Shown here one piece after another: positions 1 through 10,003 of a stretch of 64,000 bases of DNA. The notes beneath the pieces were generated by a model. That model searched no databases. It had not been told where the DNA came from and saw nothing but the letters and a program-made list of their open reading frames with translations. This DNA comes from Phytophthora quininea. Taxonomy: Eukaryota > Oomycota > Peronosporomycetes > Peronosporales > Peronosporaceae. A program made the translations under genes and the position numbers. The stretch is from NCBI GenBank assembly GCA_011947345.1, contig JAAVTG010000711.1, positions 248,001 to 312,000 on the forward strand, in the 5' to 3' direction. Numbering within the stretch: position 1 is the stretch's first letter; every line of letters starts with the position of its first letter.

Positions 1-519
1 GTGTCATGTCCATCTGCTGCAGCTCCTGGCAGTCCTGACGATGCAGGTCGATGTGGCTCACCGCGTATTTCACGTTAGCAGCCGTGTATCCCGTACGAGG
101 TGGAGTGGCCTGCCCCAAGCCGCAGATATCGCGAATATCCGCCCCAACAACGTAGGATTTGGTGGGGTCGCAGCGGAAGTGGGTCACCGGCGGCCACTTC
201 TCCACGTCGGCGATCAACCAGAAGCCGTTGTGTCGGTAGAGTCGGAAATCCGCCACCACCGAGTCGTCCTCGTCGTCTTCACGGAAGAACACGGGGTGTC
301 GGGGTCGGACTGCACGACGTCCGCGTCCTGCAGCAGGTAGTGGCCGTTCATTCCTGGTACGTGGGATCCGCAAACGTAAAAATCCTCGCTGTCAAGCAGG
401 TTGGACGACGAGAGTATCGGGTCCACCGCGATCTGCAATGCAGAGAAGTCATCAGGTGTGTCGGTAGCGATGACCGTCGCCAGAATCGCCATGCAGACCC
501 AAGCGCCTTGAGGCTTCAT
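1..519 (-). CDS. secreted Cys-containing protein, partial, one frameshift
   Basis: The frame opens with an ATG at 519 followed by a hydrophobic stretch (WVCMAILATVIA) that looks like a signal peptide, then runs off the left edge of the window. It codes MKPQGAW... to about position 305. It continues in a frame shifted by one base (HPVFFREDDEDD, then GFWLIADVEKW, then CDPTKSYVVGADIRDICGLG) down to position 1. The switch lies at the GGGG run 301-304 (CCCC on the coding strand), where one added base rejoins the frames. Cysteines are spaced as in a small extracellular domain. I do not recognise a named family. An oomycete secreted protein is the best reading; no RxLR motif is seen. Confidence 0.55.
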
Positions 520-627
520 GTCGGACTCGAGAATGACGCAAGATGCGTGAGATCCTTGTTCTAGATCCGGGTCGTTTCAACATGCGAAGAGCCACGTACG
601 TACGTGACCACAACGGAATCGACCACC

Positions 628-1194
628 ATGGCAAGGCAGGTGGCGATACAGGCAGAGACCAACCTCGACAAGGAAGCTGAGACGGATGACGGACAAGGAC
701 ACCCGCAGTCGAGGATGTCTATACACGTGACCTTCTGCCCCGTGGACAAGAGCAACGTGCAGCGACTACGAGAGCTCAATCTGCAGCTCTTCCCGGTGCG
801 CTACAACCTGCAGTTCTACAAGGAGGTGGTGAGTTCACCCCCAGGATACGCTCAGTTAGCATCCGTTGGTGGGTTCGTTGTTGGTGCCATTTGCTGTCGA
901 AGAGAACGCGTAGATCAAGACCAAGAAGGGCTTGAACGCACGTACATCATGACCCTCGGCGTGCTGGATAGCTATCGTCGTGCAAGAGTCGGCAGTCGGT
1001 TGTTGGAAGGAGTCATCGAGCAATCCATTCGAGACGGCGTGGTGCAGGTGTATCTCCACGTGCAGACAAGCAACACGGCAGCGCTGCGGTTCTACCTCTC
1101 GCACGGCTTCGAGGCCACGCAGGTCCTACGTAACTACTACAAACGCATCGAGCCGCCGGACTGCTACGTGCTACGTAGACAACTTCTACCGTAG
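628..1194 (+). CDS. NAA50: N-alpha-acetyltransferase 50-like GNAT protein
   Basis: This 188-residue GNAT-fold protein would acetylate protein N-termini (NatE catalytic subunit) using acetyl-CoA in the cytosol. The acetyl-CoA loop is seen as TLGVLDSYRRARVGSRLL. The C-terminal hallmark RNYYKRIEPPDCYVL is close to metazoan Naa50, and the N-terminal LRELNLQLFPVRYN substrate-side motif is present. The ATG at 628 sits in a good context (ACCACCATGG). An upstream in-frame GTG at 604 and an internal ATG at 715 are alternatives, the latter removing a low-complexity acidic tail. A second, more divergent member of the same family lies on the opposite strand at 2661-3361, with TRM5 between them. The family call is firm; the substrate is inferred. 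Confidence 0.85.
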   Translation: MARQVAIQAETNLDKEAETDDGQGHPQSRMSIHVTFCPVDKSNVQRLRELNLQLFPVRYNLQFYKEVVSSPPGYAQLASVGGFVVGAICCRRERVDQDQEGLERTYIMTLGVLDSYRRARVGSRLLEGVIEQSIRDGVVQVYLHVQTSNTAALRFYLSHGFEATQVLRNYYKRIEPPDCYVLRRQLLP

Positions 1195-1273
1195 ACGACA
1201 CGTACTCGTATCCACGTTTTTATAATGTCGAACAGCATGATTGATTGTCATCTCTATCAGACATTCGACACGC

Positions 1274-2546
1274 TTAAGCGTTACCCGCTTCCACTTCCAC
1301 CTTCCGTCGCTTCGGGTCGTCCTGCTTCGAGACCTGACGCTCAGCGCTGAAAGCAATGTGTTCGGGAAGCTGGAACGAGATGCAGACCATCACCTTCTTG
1401 GGGGCCACGTCACGCACGAGGTGGAACGACGTCGTCTCCGGATTCAGCTCGCCGCCCATAATTTTCTCGGCGCGCTGCAGTACAAACGTTAGACCTTCCC
1501 TAACAAACACATATTTGCCTTACAAAACGCACCTCCTTGATGTCCTTCTTGACGTCTTCAGCGTTGGAGAAGCAGTAGCAGTGGATGGTCGGGAGTTCTC
1601 CTTCCCAGTGGTCGAATTGTCCTGGGAACGCGTCCAAGAACTCGAGTGCAATAGCAGGCAGGTTCATCAACACCTGTGTAAACTGTTTCTTCTCACTCAG
1701 TAGCTTGGCGAGGAACTCGCGGCCGTCCAAATTGTACGGCGCCACCAGGTTCTCCACCTTGTTCAGCGCAATGTTCTCCTTCAAGTAGTGGAAGCTGCGC
1801 GGATTTAGATCGTTTGCTAACACTTTGCACCCGTTCAGCGCCAACGGCACGGCGAACGGTCCGATGCCGCACATCATATCGCACACGACGTCGCGCGGTT
1901 TGATGCGGCGGATGATCCTCAGATGCTCCTGCTGCAGACGCGAGTTCCAATACACTTCTGCATAGTTAAACCTAAACGTGGCCTTGCTCTCATGCACCTC
2001 GACGTTGAGGTCGTCGTCTCCAGCCAGAATCTCCATGGGGAAGGTGCGGAATTTGGTCTCAATGTTGTCCGTCTTGTTGACGACCGTGCGGATCTGCGCG
2101 TTCTTGTCCAGGATGACCTGGCCGATGACGTTCTTGTACGGCAACTGGTTGTCTCTCAAGTTCAAGTGGGCGATGTGTCCGACCGTTTCGAACGAGCTGG
2201 GGATGTCCATGTCTTTGGGCAGCAGCTCGCTCAGCACTTGGTCCACTGCGTAGTAGTCGTAGTCCAGCTCAATCGAGTGGTTTACAAAGGCCAGACTCTC
2301 CTGCTTGAGGAAGTCTACTAGCTCTTCATTAAGTGGCTGCAGTGTATTCATGTCGGTGACCTTGGAATTCAACAGAATCAGCTTGCTGCTCGAGTTCTTG
2401 TACGGGTCGGGGTTGCTCGGGTCTGGCACCACGTTGCGCAGCCGCGGCAGGTTCAGCAGGTTGCCATGCAGCTTCTTGACCACGCGCACGCCCACGACCT
2501 GCAGCGTCCTCTTGAACAGGCTCTTGTCGAGCAGCGGCTTGGACAT
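1274..2546 (-). CDS. TRM5: tRNA (guanine-37-N1)-methyltransferase
   Basis: Two exons: 2546-1533 and 1474-1274, 404 residues. The intron (1532-1475, 58 nt) has a GTGCGT donor, a TCTAAC branch site and a CTGCAG acceptor, and joins phase 0 (DIKE|RAEKIMGG). The enzyme uses SAM to methylate G37 of tRNA, which protects against frameshifting. Seen: RFNYAEVYWNSRL, the SAM-binding block DVVCDMMCGIGPFAVPLA, the acidic NDLNPRS end of strand 2, the catalytic-site NLPAIALEFLDAF, and the C-terminal HLVRDVAPKKVMVCISFQLP. The ATG at 2546 is preferred over an upstream GTG at 2579. No mitochondrial presequence is obvious, so a cytosolic or nuclear form is likely. Confidence 0.92.
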
Positions 2547-2660
2547 GATGACCCACTTGATGCAATGGCTGCTGATCACTAGAAAATGTGTAAAAACAGC
2601 AAACTAAATGATGTGGTGTACATATATTGTGTTGGTTGAAGTTTGACCTGCGTTCCGCTT

Positions 2661-3361
2661 CTAACGGAGTGATTTCCGAAGGAGGAAGGCGTGCGGAGGC
2701 TTGAGCTGCGAGTAATAGTTGCGTTTGAGCTTGATGATCTCAAAGTCATGTGCGTTATAGAATTTCTGCGCAGCGGTGTTGCTGCAATGCACCTCAAGAT
2801 ACGCGTAAACCAGTCCGTCTTCGACTGCCTGCGCGAGGACGCTCTTGAGCAGTAGGCTGCCTGCAGTAGGCAATTGTTGAGAAGATCGGTATCAATACCC
2901 GAAGCACTGCACGCACCTATCCTTGAGCGACGGTAGTCGTCTCGCACGCCGAGGGTCAAAATGCACATCTTCCAGAACTGTTTACCGCGGAGTTTTATGG
3001 GCTCCACTTCGCAGCAGACCGCACCGATAGCAGCTCCGTCTTCTGTACAAGCTGCAAAATGCTTTAGAACAGGATCGTCTTCCACTTCAACAATCCTCTC
3101 GAGCCTACCAAGTTTGCAGTACCCCTCCGGTGCCTTCGCCACGTATTCGTAAAACTCTTTCCCGTATTGGACAGGAAACAAGGTCGCGTTAAGCTCGCGC
3201 AGTTGCTGTACGTTGTCTGCATCGACCGGAGCAAAAGCGGTCTCTCCGGTGGCTGTTGTCTTCTGCTTGGTGTCACCCCGACCGTCGCTGCATCTCCACC
3301 CTCCATTTGGTCTGCGTCTGGCAGTAAAGAAGAGCTCTCCGTTGTCAGGAACCTGCTCCAT
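2661..3361 (-). CDS. divergent Naa50-like GNAT acetyltransferase
   Basis: Two exons: 3361-2917 and 2860-2661. The 56-nt intron (2916-2861) starts GTGCGT, ends CTGCAG and joins RRSRIG|SLLLKSVLAQ. Family marks are LRELNATLFPVQYGKEFYE, ILTLGVRDDYRRSRIGSLLL (acetyl-CoA loop) and RNYYSQLKPPHAFLLRK. It resembles the gene at 628-1194 but carries an insertion between the first strands (KLGRLERIVEVEDDP) and a longer N-terminus. The start is uncertain. The frame is open upstream to 3451 without an ATG, and an ATG in good context at 3510 lies in another frame, so a missed short intron or a lost base could add about 50 residues. Confidence 0.72.
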
Positions 3362-3665
3362 TGCCTTCGCGATGGCTGCAAACAACAACGCTCGCTCGTG
3401 TTCAGTAGCAACAAATTCTTGCCGGCATTCTTCTGCTGCACAGCATTGCACCTAGGCAGACCCAGCCGTATCCGCTGCAGCTTGCAAACCGCTTTGCCGA
3501 CGCTCGCCATGGTCACCACAAGAACAATCGGTGAATGTCCAATTCATCCAATCAAATTCGCGTATCGGCGCAATTTCCGCCAATCAACCGAGACCCTCAC
3601 CAAGCAGCTCTTGCGAGCCATTTCACAAACTGCCCAGCAGACCCAGACCAGACACGCTGATACCG

Positions 3666-5152
3666 ATGGACGCGATCGTGCCCAGCGCCAAGCAGACGAC
3701 GGCCCCGACGCTGTTCCGCCGCAACCGCATTCGCGTCAAGGAGCTGCTGTCCAGCGGCCTGGAGCTCGAGGGCCAGTCCGTGACGGTCAAGGGCTGGGCC
3801 AAGACGCTGCGTGAGGCTGGCGCCGGCGCCTTCGCCTTCCTGGAACTCAACGACGGCTCGACCTTCGCCGGTGTGCAGTGCGTCATCAACAAGGAGGAGA
3901 CTGAGGGCTTTGCTGATGCGCTGGCGTCGGGTGGCGTGGGCGCCAGCTTCGCCGTGGAAGGCGTCGTGGTCAAATCCCCAGCCAAGGGTCAGGAGGTAGA
4001 GCTCAAGGCCAACAAGGTGACCGTCTACGGTGGCATCCCGGACGCTGCGTCCTACCCCATGTCCAAGAAGCGCCACACGCTGGAGCACCTGCGCGCCCAC
4101 GCGCATCTGCGCCCGCGCTCCAACATCCACGGCGCCGCCATGCGCGTCCGCAATGCCATGGCCTTTGCCACGCACGAGTTCTTCAACTCGCGCGGCTTCC
4201 TGTACATCCACACGCCTATCATCACCGAGTCGGACTGCGAAGGCGCCGGAGAGATGTTCAACGTCACGACGCTGCTCAGCAAGCACCCGGACGGCAAGCT
4301 GCCGCTCACCAAAGACAGCAAGGTGGACTACACCAAGGACTTCTTCGACCGTCCGTCCTACCTGAGTGTGTCCGGACAGCTCAACGTGGAGACCCACTGC
4401 TGCGCACTGTCCGACGTGTACACGTTTGGCCCCACCTTCCGCGCCGAGAACTCCAACACGTCGCGCCACCTGGCCGAGTTCTGGATGATCGAGCCTGAGA
4501 TCGCCTTTGCCGACCTTAAGGACGACATTGATCTGGCCGAGGACTACCTCAAGTACTGCGTGCAGTACGCCATGGACCACTGCACCGAGGACCTCGAGTT
4601 CTTCAACAAGAACGTAGAGAAGGGCCTGATCGACCGTCTGAACAACACGGTCGAGTCCCCTTCGTGCGCATCTCGTACACGGACGCTGTTGAGCTGCTGC
4701 TGAAGCCGGAGCACCTGAAGAAGGGCAAGTTCTCGGTCAAGCCCGTCTGGGGCACGGACTTTGGCTCGGAGCACGAGCGCTACTTGACCGAGGTGGTCTA
4801 CAAGAAGCCTGTGGTGATCTTTGACTACCCGAAGGAGTTTAAGAGCTTCTACATGCGTCTGAACGACGACGGTAAGACCGTGGCTGCTGCTGATGTCCTG
4901 GTGCCCAACGTTGGCGAGATCATCGGCGGATCGGCGCGTGAGGAGCGTCTGGACGTGCTGGAGCGCCGCATCACCGAGTCCGGCGCCAACCCGGAGGAGT
5001 ACAAGTGGTACCTGGAGCTGCGCAAGTACGGCACGGTGCCGCACGCCGGCTTCGGTCTGGGCTTCGAGCGTCTCGTGCGTTTCGTCACGGGCATCGAGAA
5101 CATCCGCGACGTCATCCCGTTCCCGCGATGGCCTGGCAACGCCGCCTTCTAA
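3666..5152 (+). CDS. asparaginyl-tRNA synthetase, one frameshift
   Basis: A class IIb synthetase that charges tRNA-Asn, 495 residues after adding one base. An N-terminal OB-fold anticodon-binding domain ([20 protein letters not shown]) precedes the catalytic core. Motif 1 is [16 protein letters not shown], motif 2 is [19 protein letters not shown] and motif 3 is [16 protein letters not shown] with [11 protein letters not shown]. The reading frame breaks at the CCCC run 4657-4660. The upstream part ends in NNTVESP and the downstream part continues [13 protein letters not shown]. One more C gives [12 protein letters not shown] and an exact 496-codon frame. ATG 3666 is chosen; an upstream GTG frame (3531) would add a low-complexity leader of unknown value, possibly organellar. 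Confidence 0.9.
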
Positions 5153-5306
5153 GCAGTTGGAGTTGCTTTCAACTGCTTGGTTGGTCGGTGGATAGAGTGG
5201 TGGGGTTCGTTCCGCGAGGTTGCAGTCTCAAGTGTCTGCGTTGCGTGGCTAACTCATTCCGAGCTAAAACATTTGCCTATGATTCTCTGTGGTTTATGCT
5301 GTGTTG

Positions 5307-5765
5307 CTACGGGTGGCGGAAGAGTGTGATGCACTTCTTGCCGACGTTGAAGCGCACAAAGTTCTTGCTCTCGTACGTGAAGGCCGTCTTGTACTCGGAG
5401 CCCACGATGCAGTGCCACGTCGGGCCATACTTTTCCTCCATCCACGTCTGCAGCGAGGAACAGACAGTGTATGAGTGTCATCCATCCGTCTAGCAGGTTT
5501 CTTCCTCCCAGTACCTTGATGTGTTTGGCGATCTCCTTCTCCTGTGTAAACTGCTCCAGGGCCACACTCGCTTGAGCAACGGCGTCGTTCTGTTTGGAGA
5601 CGGTCAATGCCAAGCCACCACAAATGTCGACTACCCACCTTACCTTCATATCGCCGTGCTCATCCACTGCCAACAAACAGAATCAGTCAGCTGCAACGTC
5701 ATCCATCGAGATCGCAACAGCGCCAACTTACTGTCCGTCTCCATCTGCTTGTTCTCACGGGGCAT
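5307..5765 (-). CDS. dynein light chain, LC8-type, four exons
   Basis: Exons 5765-5732, 5666-5644, 5589-5515 and 5447-5307 give exactly 90 residues. Introns are 65, 54 and 67 nt with GTAAGT, GTAAGG and GTACTG donors and CAG acceptors. The product begins MPRENKQMETDMDEHGDMK and contains a helical EQFTQEKEIAKHIK segment. It ends with the diagnostic TWHCIVGSEYKTAFTYESK and NVGKKCITLFRHP. LC8/LC6-type chains dimerise and bind intermediate chains of cytoplasmic or axonemal dynein. The divergent C-terminal strand (canonical LC8 ends LGQVAILLFKSG) suggests an axonemal or lineage-specific member, which fits a zoosporic organism. Exon structure rests on phase agreement at all three junctions. Confidence 0.88.
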
Positions 5766-5957
5766 GGTGCTCTGCCTTGTTGGTTCTTTGGTTGATGATC
5801 CATGTCGGATCGGCGTCGTTTCATGATCGCAGCGATTCAGATCTGAGTCGCACAGCATTTCATCCAATCACCATCATTGAAGTCATTTCCTCGCTTTTTG
5901 GACAAGCGCGCTGCGTTCGAGTGGAAGCGAGGCACGAGCGTGCGAGAGCTGCCAGCC

Positions 5958-6489
5958 ATGACGCCCGACCTGTCGTCGCGCATCGAGTACTCGGAGAAGT
6001 ACGTGGACGACACCCACGAGTACAGGTGCGTCGACGTCGAGCCCTTGTCGTCTGGAACGGCCTCAAACAATCGCTTGAAAAGTGTGATTCTAACGTCACA
6101 TTTTGTTATTATTGCGATTATTGAACGCGCACTATTGCGATATTGTTGCCGCAGACATGTGATCCTGCCCAAGGAGATGCAACGCAGTCTGCCGGACCGC
6201 CTGCTGACCGAGACGGAGTGGCGCCAACTGGGCGTGCAGCAGAGCCGCGGCTGGGTGCACTACGCCATCCACAAGTAAGGATCACGCGTCTGAGATTCTG
6301 CTTGGGGGACAGCAGCGGATAACTGAAGCAGTAGATGAGCATTTGCTAACTGCTGCTGCTTGGAATGGCAGGCCCGAGCCGCACATTTTACTATTCCGAC
6401 GCCCGCTGGGCACGGATCCGACCACCGGCCGCGTGAACCCGCTGCTGGAAAAGGAGGCCAAGGACAAGTACGCCCAGGAGTTCAATTAG
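5958..6489 (+). CDS. CKS1: cyclin-dependent kinase regulatory subunit
   Basis: Three exons 5958-6025, 6155-6274 and 6372-6489 code 101 residues with matching phases. The protein binds CDKs and phosphorylated substrates to regulate the cell cycle. Seen are the family's [21 protein letters not shown] (split by intron 1), [21 protein letters not shown] and [15 protein letters not shown]. The [13 protein letters not shown] segment carries the beta-hinge (PEPH) used for strand exchange. The charged tail ([17 protein letters not shown]) is longer than in yeast or animal CKS cores. The start ATG at 5958 fits the family N-terminus; in-frame sequence further upstream has no ATG. It lies head-to-head with the dynein light chain, about 190 bp apart. 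Confidence 0.93.
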
Positions 6490-7412
6490 CTAGGCTAGCT
6501 AGCTGACAGCCCGCCGTTGGCTCGTTAAAGGGATTTTGGTGGGGGCAGCACCGGAAACGCAAAGCCCATGAAGAGACCGCCGTCGTCGGGTTTAACGGCC
6601 AGCGCGGATGACGATGTACACACTCGAGCTCTGCAATACACGGCGCTCGGTTTTGAGCTTTGCCTGGACAGCTTTTTTGTCGCTGCCACCTGGAGCAGTC
6701 GGAAAAATCTCCAGCCGCAGGAAACTCAGCGCTCGAATCCAGCCGACGGTGTCAGGTGTTTGGGGGCGTTGTGGAGCCCGTCCCCAGCCTTGCGCTTCAG
6801 CGTCGTTTAACAATTTTGCGCGCCCGTGATTGGCCCGAGCGTCCAAGCTGAGGTGCTGACACCGGGCTGTCCAGGTCGCGGCGTGACGCGTTGAAGTTGT
6901 CGGCAACTCTGGCGGGGTTTAGCAAACGGCCCCGCCGACCACAAGAACTTCAGCCGACGTCGCTGCAGTCGCCCACAACGTTTTGCAGCATCGCACACTC
7001 TAGAGTCAACGGGAACATTCTCCGTCGACGATGCGATTCCGTCGTGCTCGGCGCGGTGAGCATGCGAGGCAAATCGCCGCTTGAAGCGCGCCTCGCAGCT
7101 CGGGGCAACGCAAGGCAATCTTGCAGAGACGCAGGACCAACCCCCGCACGTCAACATCCAGCTCGCAAGTTGCAGTGACAGCGGCCCGTCTGCGCGCCGT
7201 TTCGAGCCAATCCCTATCCGCCGTTCCCTCTTGCTTGTTGTATACCCTCGCCCGCACCACGTCACATAGCAAGCGAGCGCTCGTCCTCGACTCGAATTCG
7301 AGCCAAACAGCCAACTCATTCTCCTTTTGCTTCGCTGCCCCGCACCGCCACCGCCTCGCCCACCACCGCCTGCTCTGCTTTTGCCTACAACCGCCACCAA
7401 ACCGTCACCACC
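6490..7412. other. intergenic, no gene supported
   Basis: About 920 bp between CKS1 and the mitochondrial carrier. Several open frames cross it on both strands, but none has an ATG start, a domain or coding-like codon use. The long minus-strand frame at 6807-8057 is a shadow of the carrier. Confidence 0.6.
7310..7330 (+). promoter_or_regulatory. oomycete-type initiator plus pyrimidine stretch
   Basis: CTCATTCTCCTTTT at 7315-7328 matches the oomycete initiator theme (YTCANTYY) followed by a pyrimidine-rich flank. It lies about 90 bp upstream of the carrier ATG in a TATA-less region. The assignment is by pattern only. Confidence 0.4.
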
Positions 7413-8411
7413 ATGCAGAACACACCGACCCCGCTCGTCAACATGCAGCAGCAGCCGCTGGCCACCAGCGCGCTCAAGGACGCCATGGGCGCCGACCTCA
7501 AGAAGAGACCAGTGCCCGTGTACGTCAAGATGATGGCCGGCATGGCGGGCGGCGTGGCCGAGGCCTGTCTTCTGCAGCCGCTGGACGTGACCAAGACCCG
7601 CCTGCAGTTGGACCGCACGGGCCAGTACAAGGGCATGATCAACTGCGGCACCACCATCTACAAGACGGAAGGCGGGTTGGCCCTCTACAAGGGTCTGACT
7701 CCGTTCCTGACCAACATGGTGCTCAAGTACGCACTGCGCTTCGGCTCCTTTGCCTGGTTCAAGGAGCAGATTGCAGGCGGCAAGGACAAGCCGATCACCC
7801 CCACCATCAACTTCACGGCCGGCCTGCTGGCCGGCTGCTTCGAGTCGGTATTCATTGTGACGCCGTTTGAGGTCATCAAGACCCGCATGCAGAAGGAGGT
7901 CGGCGTCGGCCGATTCAAAGGACCCGTGGACTGCGCCCGCCAAATCGTCAAGAACGAGGGCACCACGGCGCTCTGGAAGGGCAACGTCCCCACCATGGCG
8001 CGCCAGGGCAGCAACCAGGCCTTTAACTTCATGGCCTTTGCCTGGCTCAACCACCACGTGTGGGACAAGCAGGACGGCGACGGCAAGACGCTGCCCACGT
8101 ATGCCACGTTCATCAACGGTCTGATCGCTGGCTCGCTCGGCCCCATGTTCAACACGCCCATGGACGTGCTGAAGACGCGACTGATGGCGCAGGAGACCAT
8201 CAAGGGCCAGGAGCTCAAGTACAAGGGCTTCATCGACGCCATGAAGGTCATCTCCAAGGAGGAGGGCGTCGGTGCGCTCTGGAAGGGCCTGCTGCCGCGA
8301 CTCACGAGGATGGCGCCTGGCCAGGCCATCACGTGGTCTGTCGTCATGCGCGTCACCTCCATGTTCGAGAACAAGGAACTGGAGCTGTCGGACAGCAAAT
8401 TGAAGATGTAG
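7413..8411 (+). CDS. mitochondrial carrier, succinate/fumarate type
   Basis: A 332-residue six-helix inner-membrane carrier with three repeats. The signature motifs are PLDVTKTRLQL, PFEVIKTRMQ and PMDVLKTRLM. Sequence around them (GGVAEACLLQPLDVTKTRLQLDRTG, VTPFEVIKTR, GLLPRLTRMAPGQAI) matches plant and fungal SFC1/ACR1 succinate-fumarate carriers better than citrate or oxoglutarate carriers. The expected role is exchange of cytosolic succinate for matrix fumarate in gluconeogenesis and the glyoxylate link, important when lipids are respired. The ATG lies in ACCACCATGC. The N-terminal 35 residues are polar and variable. Confidence 0.85.
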   Translation: MQNTPTPLVNMQQQPLATSALKDAMGADLKKRPVPVYVKMMAGMAGGVAEACLLQPLDVTKTRLQLDRTGQYKGMINCGTTIYKTEGGLALYKGLTPFLTNMVLKYALRFGSFAWFKEQIAGGKDKPITPTINFTAGLLAGCFESVFIVTPFEVIKTRMQKEVGVGRFKGPVDCARQIVKNEGTTALWKGNVPTMARQGSNQAFNFMAFAWLNHHVWDKQDGDGKTLPTYATFINGLIAGSLGPMFNTPMDVLKTRLMAQETIKGQELKYKGFIDAMKVISKEEGVGALWKGLLPRLTRMAPGQAITWSVVMRVTSMFENKELELSDSKLKM

Positions 8412-8744
8412 AGCACCCGCTTTGGTGCGATGACAGGAGGAGCCTGGAAAAGCTTTTGTGATCGAAGGCGAGCGAGCACAACGAGCGCCGAGCTTCTCGA
8501 GTAGCGAAGGGAGACAGTGAGTTTATTGGAAGCGATTCCTCTGCATTTTAAAACAAAGTAACACTACTTCATGTGTCAGCAAGATTGCCTTGTTGTTTCT
8601 GCCTCGCTGCTGCTGCATTCACGGCAAATACCATGCAGAGCACCAGAGCCAAGCTGAAAACGTTTGTCAAAACTGAGGGCTTCTTTACCTTCGACTTGTC
8701 GCGCTATCTACAGTCATTTACAATTTGCCTAGCTTCTACAGGTC
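8412..8744. other. convergent 3' spacer
   Basis: About 330 bp between two convergent stop codons. It presumably holds both 3' UTRs; nothing else is recognised. Confidence 0.6.
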
Positions 8745-10003
8745 TCAACGGCTTGCCCGTGCGGAGCGAGAGCCGCCGTAGGACAACCGCTCCTGCGGAG
8801 GGAAGTCCTCGCGGATCTTGGCCTCGATCTCGTCCTCGGACAGCCCCATGGCTCGGTACTTGGCGATCGCACCGAGCAGCTTGTCCAGATGACGACTCGT
8901 GCTGGACAGCCGCGGCGGCAGCCCGAACTTGTCTCCGTTCGACACTAGCGAGCTGCGATCGCCCTCACTTCGGGCGTAGCCTCGCATGAGCGGCGGTGTG
9001 GGGTCGTCCATCATCGCGTAGGGCCTGGCCACCTCGTTGGCAATGTCCTCGTCGTCTTCCTCACTGTCTTCGTCGCTATCATAATCACTATCATATTCGT
9101 GGTCGTACTCGTCGTAGTAGTCGCTGCCCAGAGAGTACAGGGAGCTTTCGGCTGCTTGGTTAGGTGTGCTTACTGCTGCATGGCTGTTGCGACTGCTAGC
9201 TCGACTGTGAGAGCCTTTCGAGCGCATGGACGACCGTGCAGACGACCTTGTGATACTCATCCCCACACTTCCACTTCCACTGGCGGTCATGGTGCCTCCC
9301 GTTAGTCGGTGCCAGGGCGCGCCGTGGTTGCAGCACTCGCAGACGCCTCCAGTGTTTTCCCGTCCATCAGGCAGTCTCTTCATCTTCTTGTAAGTGGAGC
9401 AGCCGCACGGTCCTTCGGGGTTATCTCGTCCAAAGGCGCACGTGCCTCTCCGTCCGATGCCATGTCGGATCCGCTGCGCTCTCCGCTCCATTTCCTCCCA
9501 CAGCAGCGTCCGTGCAGGGACCGGTATCGTCGGTACCAACCCGGCAGCTCTTTTGGCTGCGTATTCCTTAGCTATTTCTAATAGAATCTTCTCGGCTTCT
9601 CGAATCCGTCGAGCTTGGTCTTGTGCGTGTTCGCTGGTCTTGTCTTTGCTGCTGCTGGTCGTGCTGTCTTTAGACGGAGAGCTCTTGGACAGCTCCTCTT
9701 CTTGTGTAGGGTCCAATGGCTCGGGCGACATGTTGTTATTGTTTTGGTACGAGGCGGTGGAGCCTCTGGGCGCTTGCGAGTCGGTGGTGGACACGGCCGT
9801 GCCGCAGTCGCTGGTGACGCCTTCGCTGCGGGAGCGCGAGCGCTTCTGGCGGGTCGGAGGCGACGGTGGCGGCCGCTGCAGCGACGGACTGGCGGGCGAG
9901 ATGAGGTGCCGGAAGGCCGCGGGCGACTGCGAGCGGCGCAAGGGCTTGAGGAATCGGCTGGCTGGGGACACGCGCTGCTCCCCGACGTCAACGAGTTGCC
10001 CAT
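8745..10003 (-). CDS. probable N-myristoylated Ser-rich protein with Cys cluster, one frameshift
   Basis: The ATG at 10003 opens MGNSLTS, a canonical N-myristoylation sequence. The main frame is entered after a one-base shift at the run 9980-9983 or 9964-9967; adding one base gives an exact 420-codon frame. The N-terminal third is basic and Ser/Pro-rich. A helical segment (ARRIREAEKILLEIAKEYAAKRAAG) follows, then a Cys cluster (CAFGRDNPEGPCGCSTYKKMK and GGVCECCNHGAPWHRLTGG) that could bind zinc. Next come a Ser-rich stretch, a strongly acidic Asp/Glu/Tyr block and a C-terminal helix (YRAMGLSEDEIEAKIREDFP). I do not recognise the family. A membrane-tethered regulator is plausible from the lipidation signal only. 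Confidence 0.6.

Noticed and set aside
1475..1532. A 33-nt intron ending at TTAG in TRM5
   Set aside because: It breaks phase; the 58-nt intron ending at CTGCAG with a CTAAC branch site gives the conserved protein.
3597..4580. 327-codon minus-strand frame
   Set aside because: Antisense shadow of the asparaginyl-tRNA synthetase; no domain, and explained by high third-position GC.
4657..4660. Programmed ribosomal frameshifting in AsnRS and similar genes
   Set aside because: No slippery heptamer or downstream structure is evident, and the same signature occurs in many unrelated genes, which fits sequence error better.
6807..8057. 416-codon minus-strand frame
   Set aside because: Lies opposite the mitochondrial carrier; His/Arg/Gly-rich shadow translation without homology.
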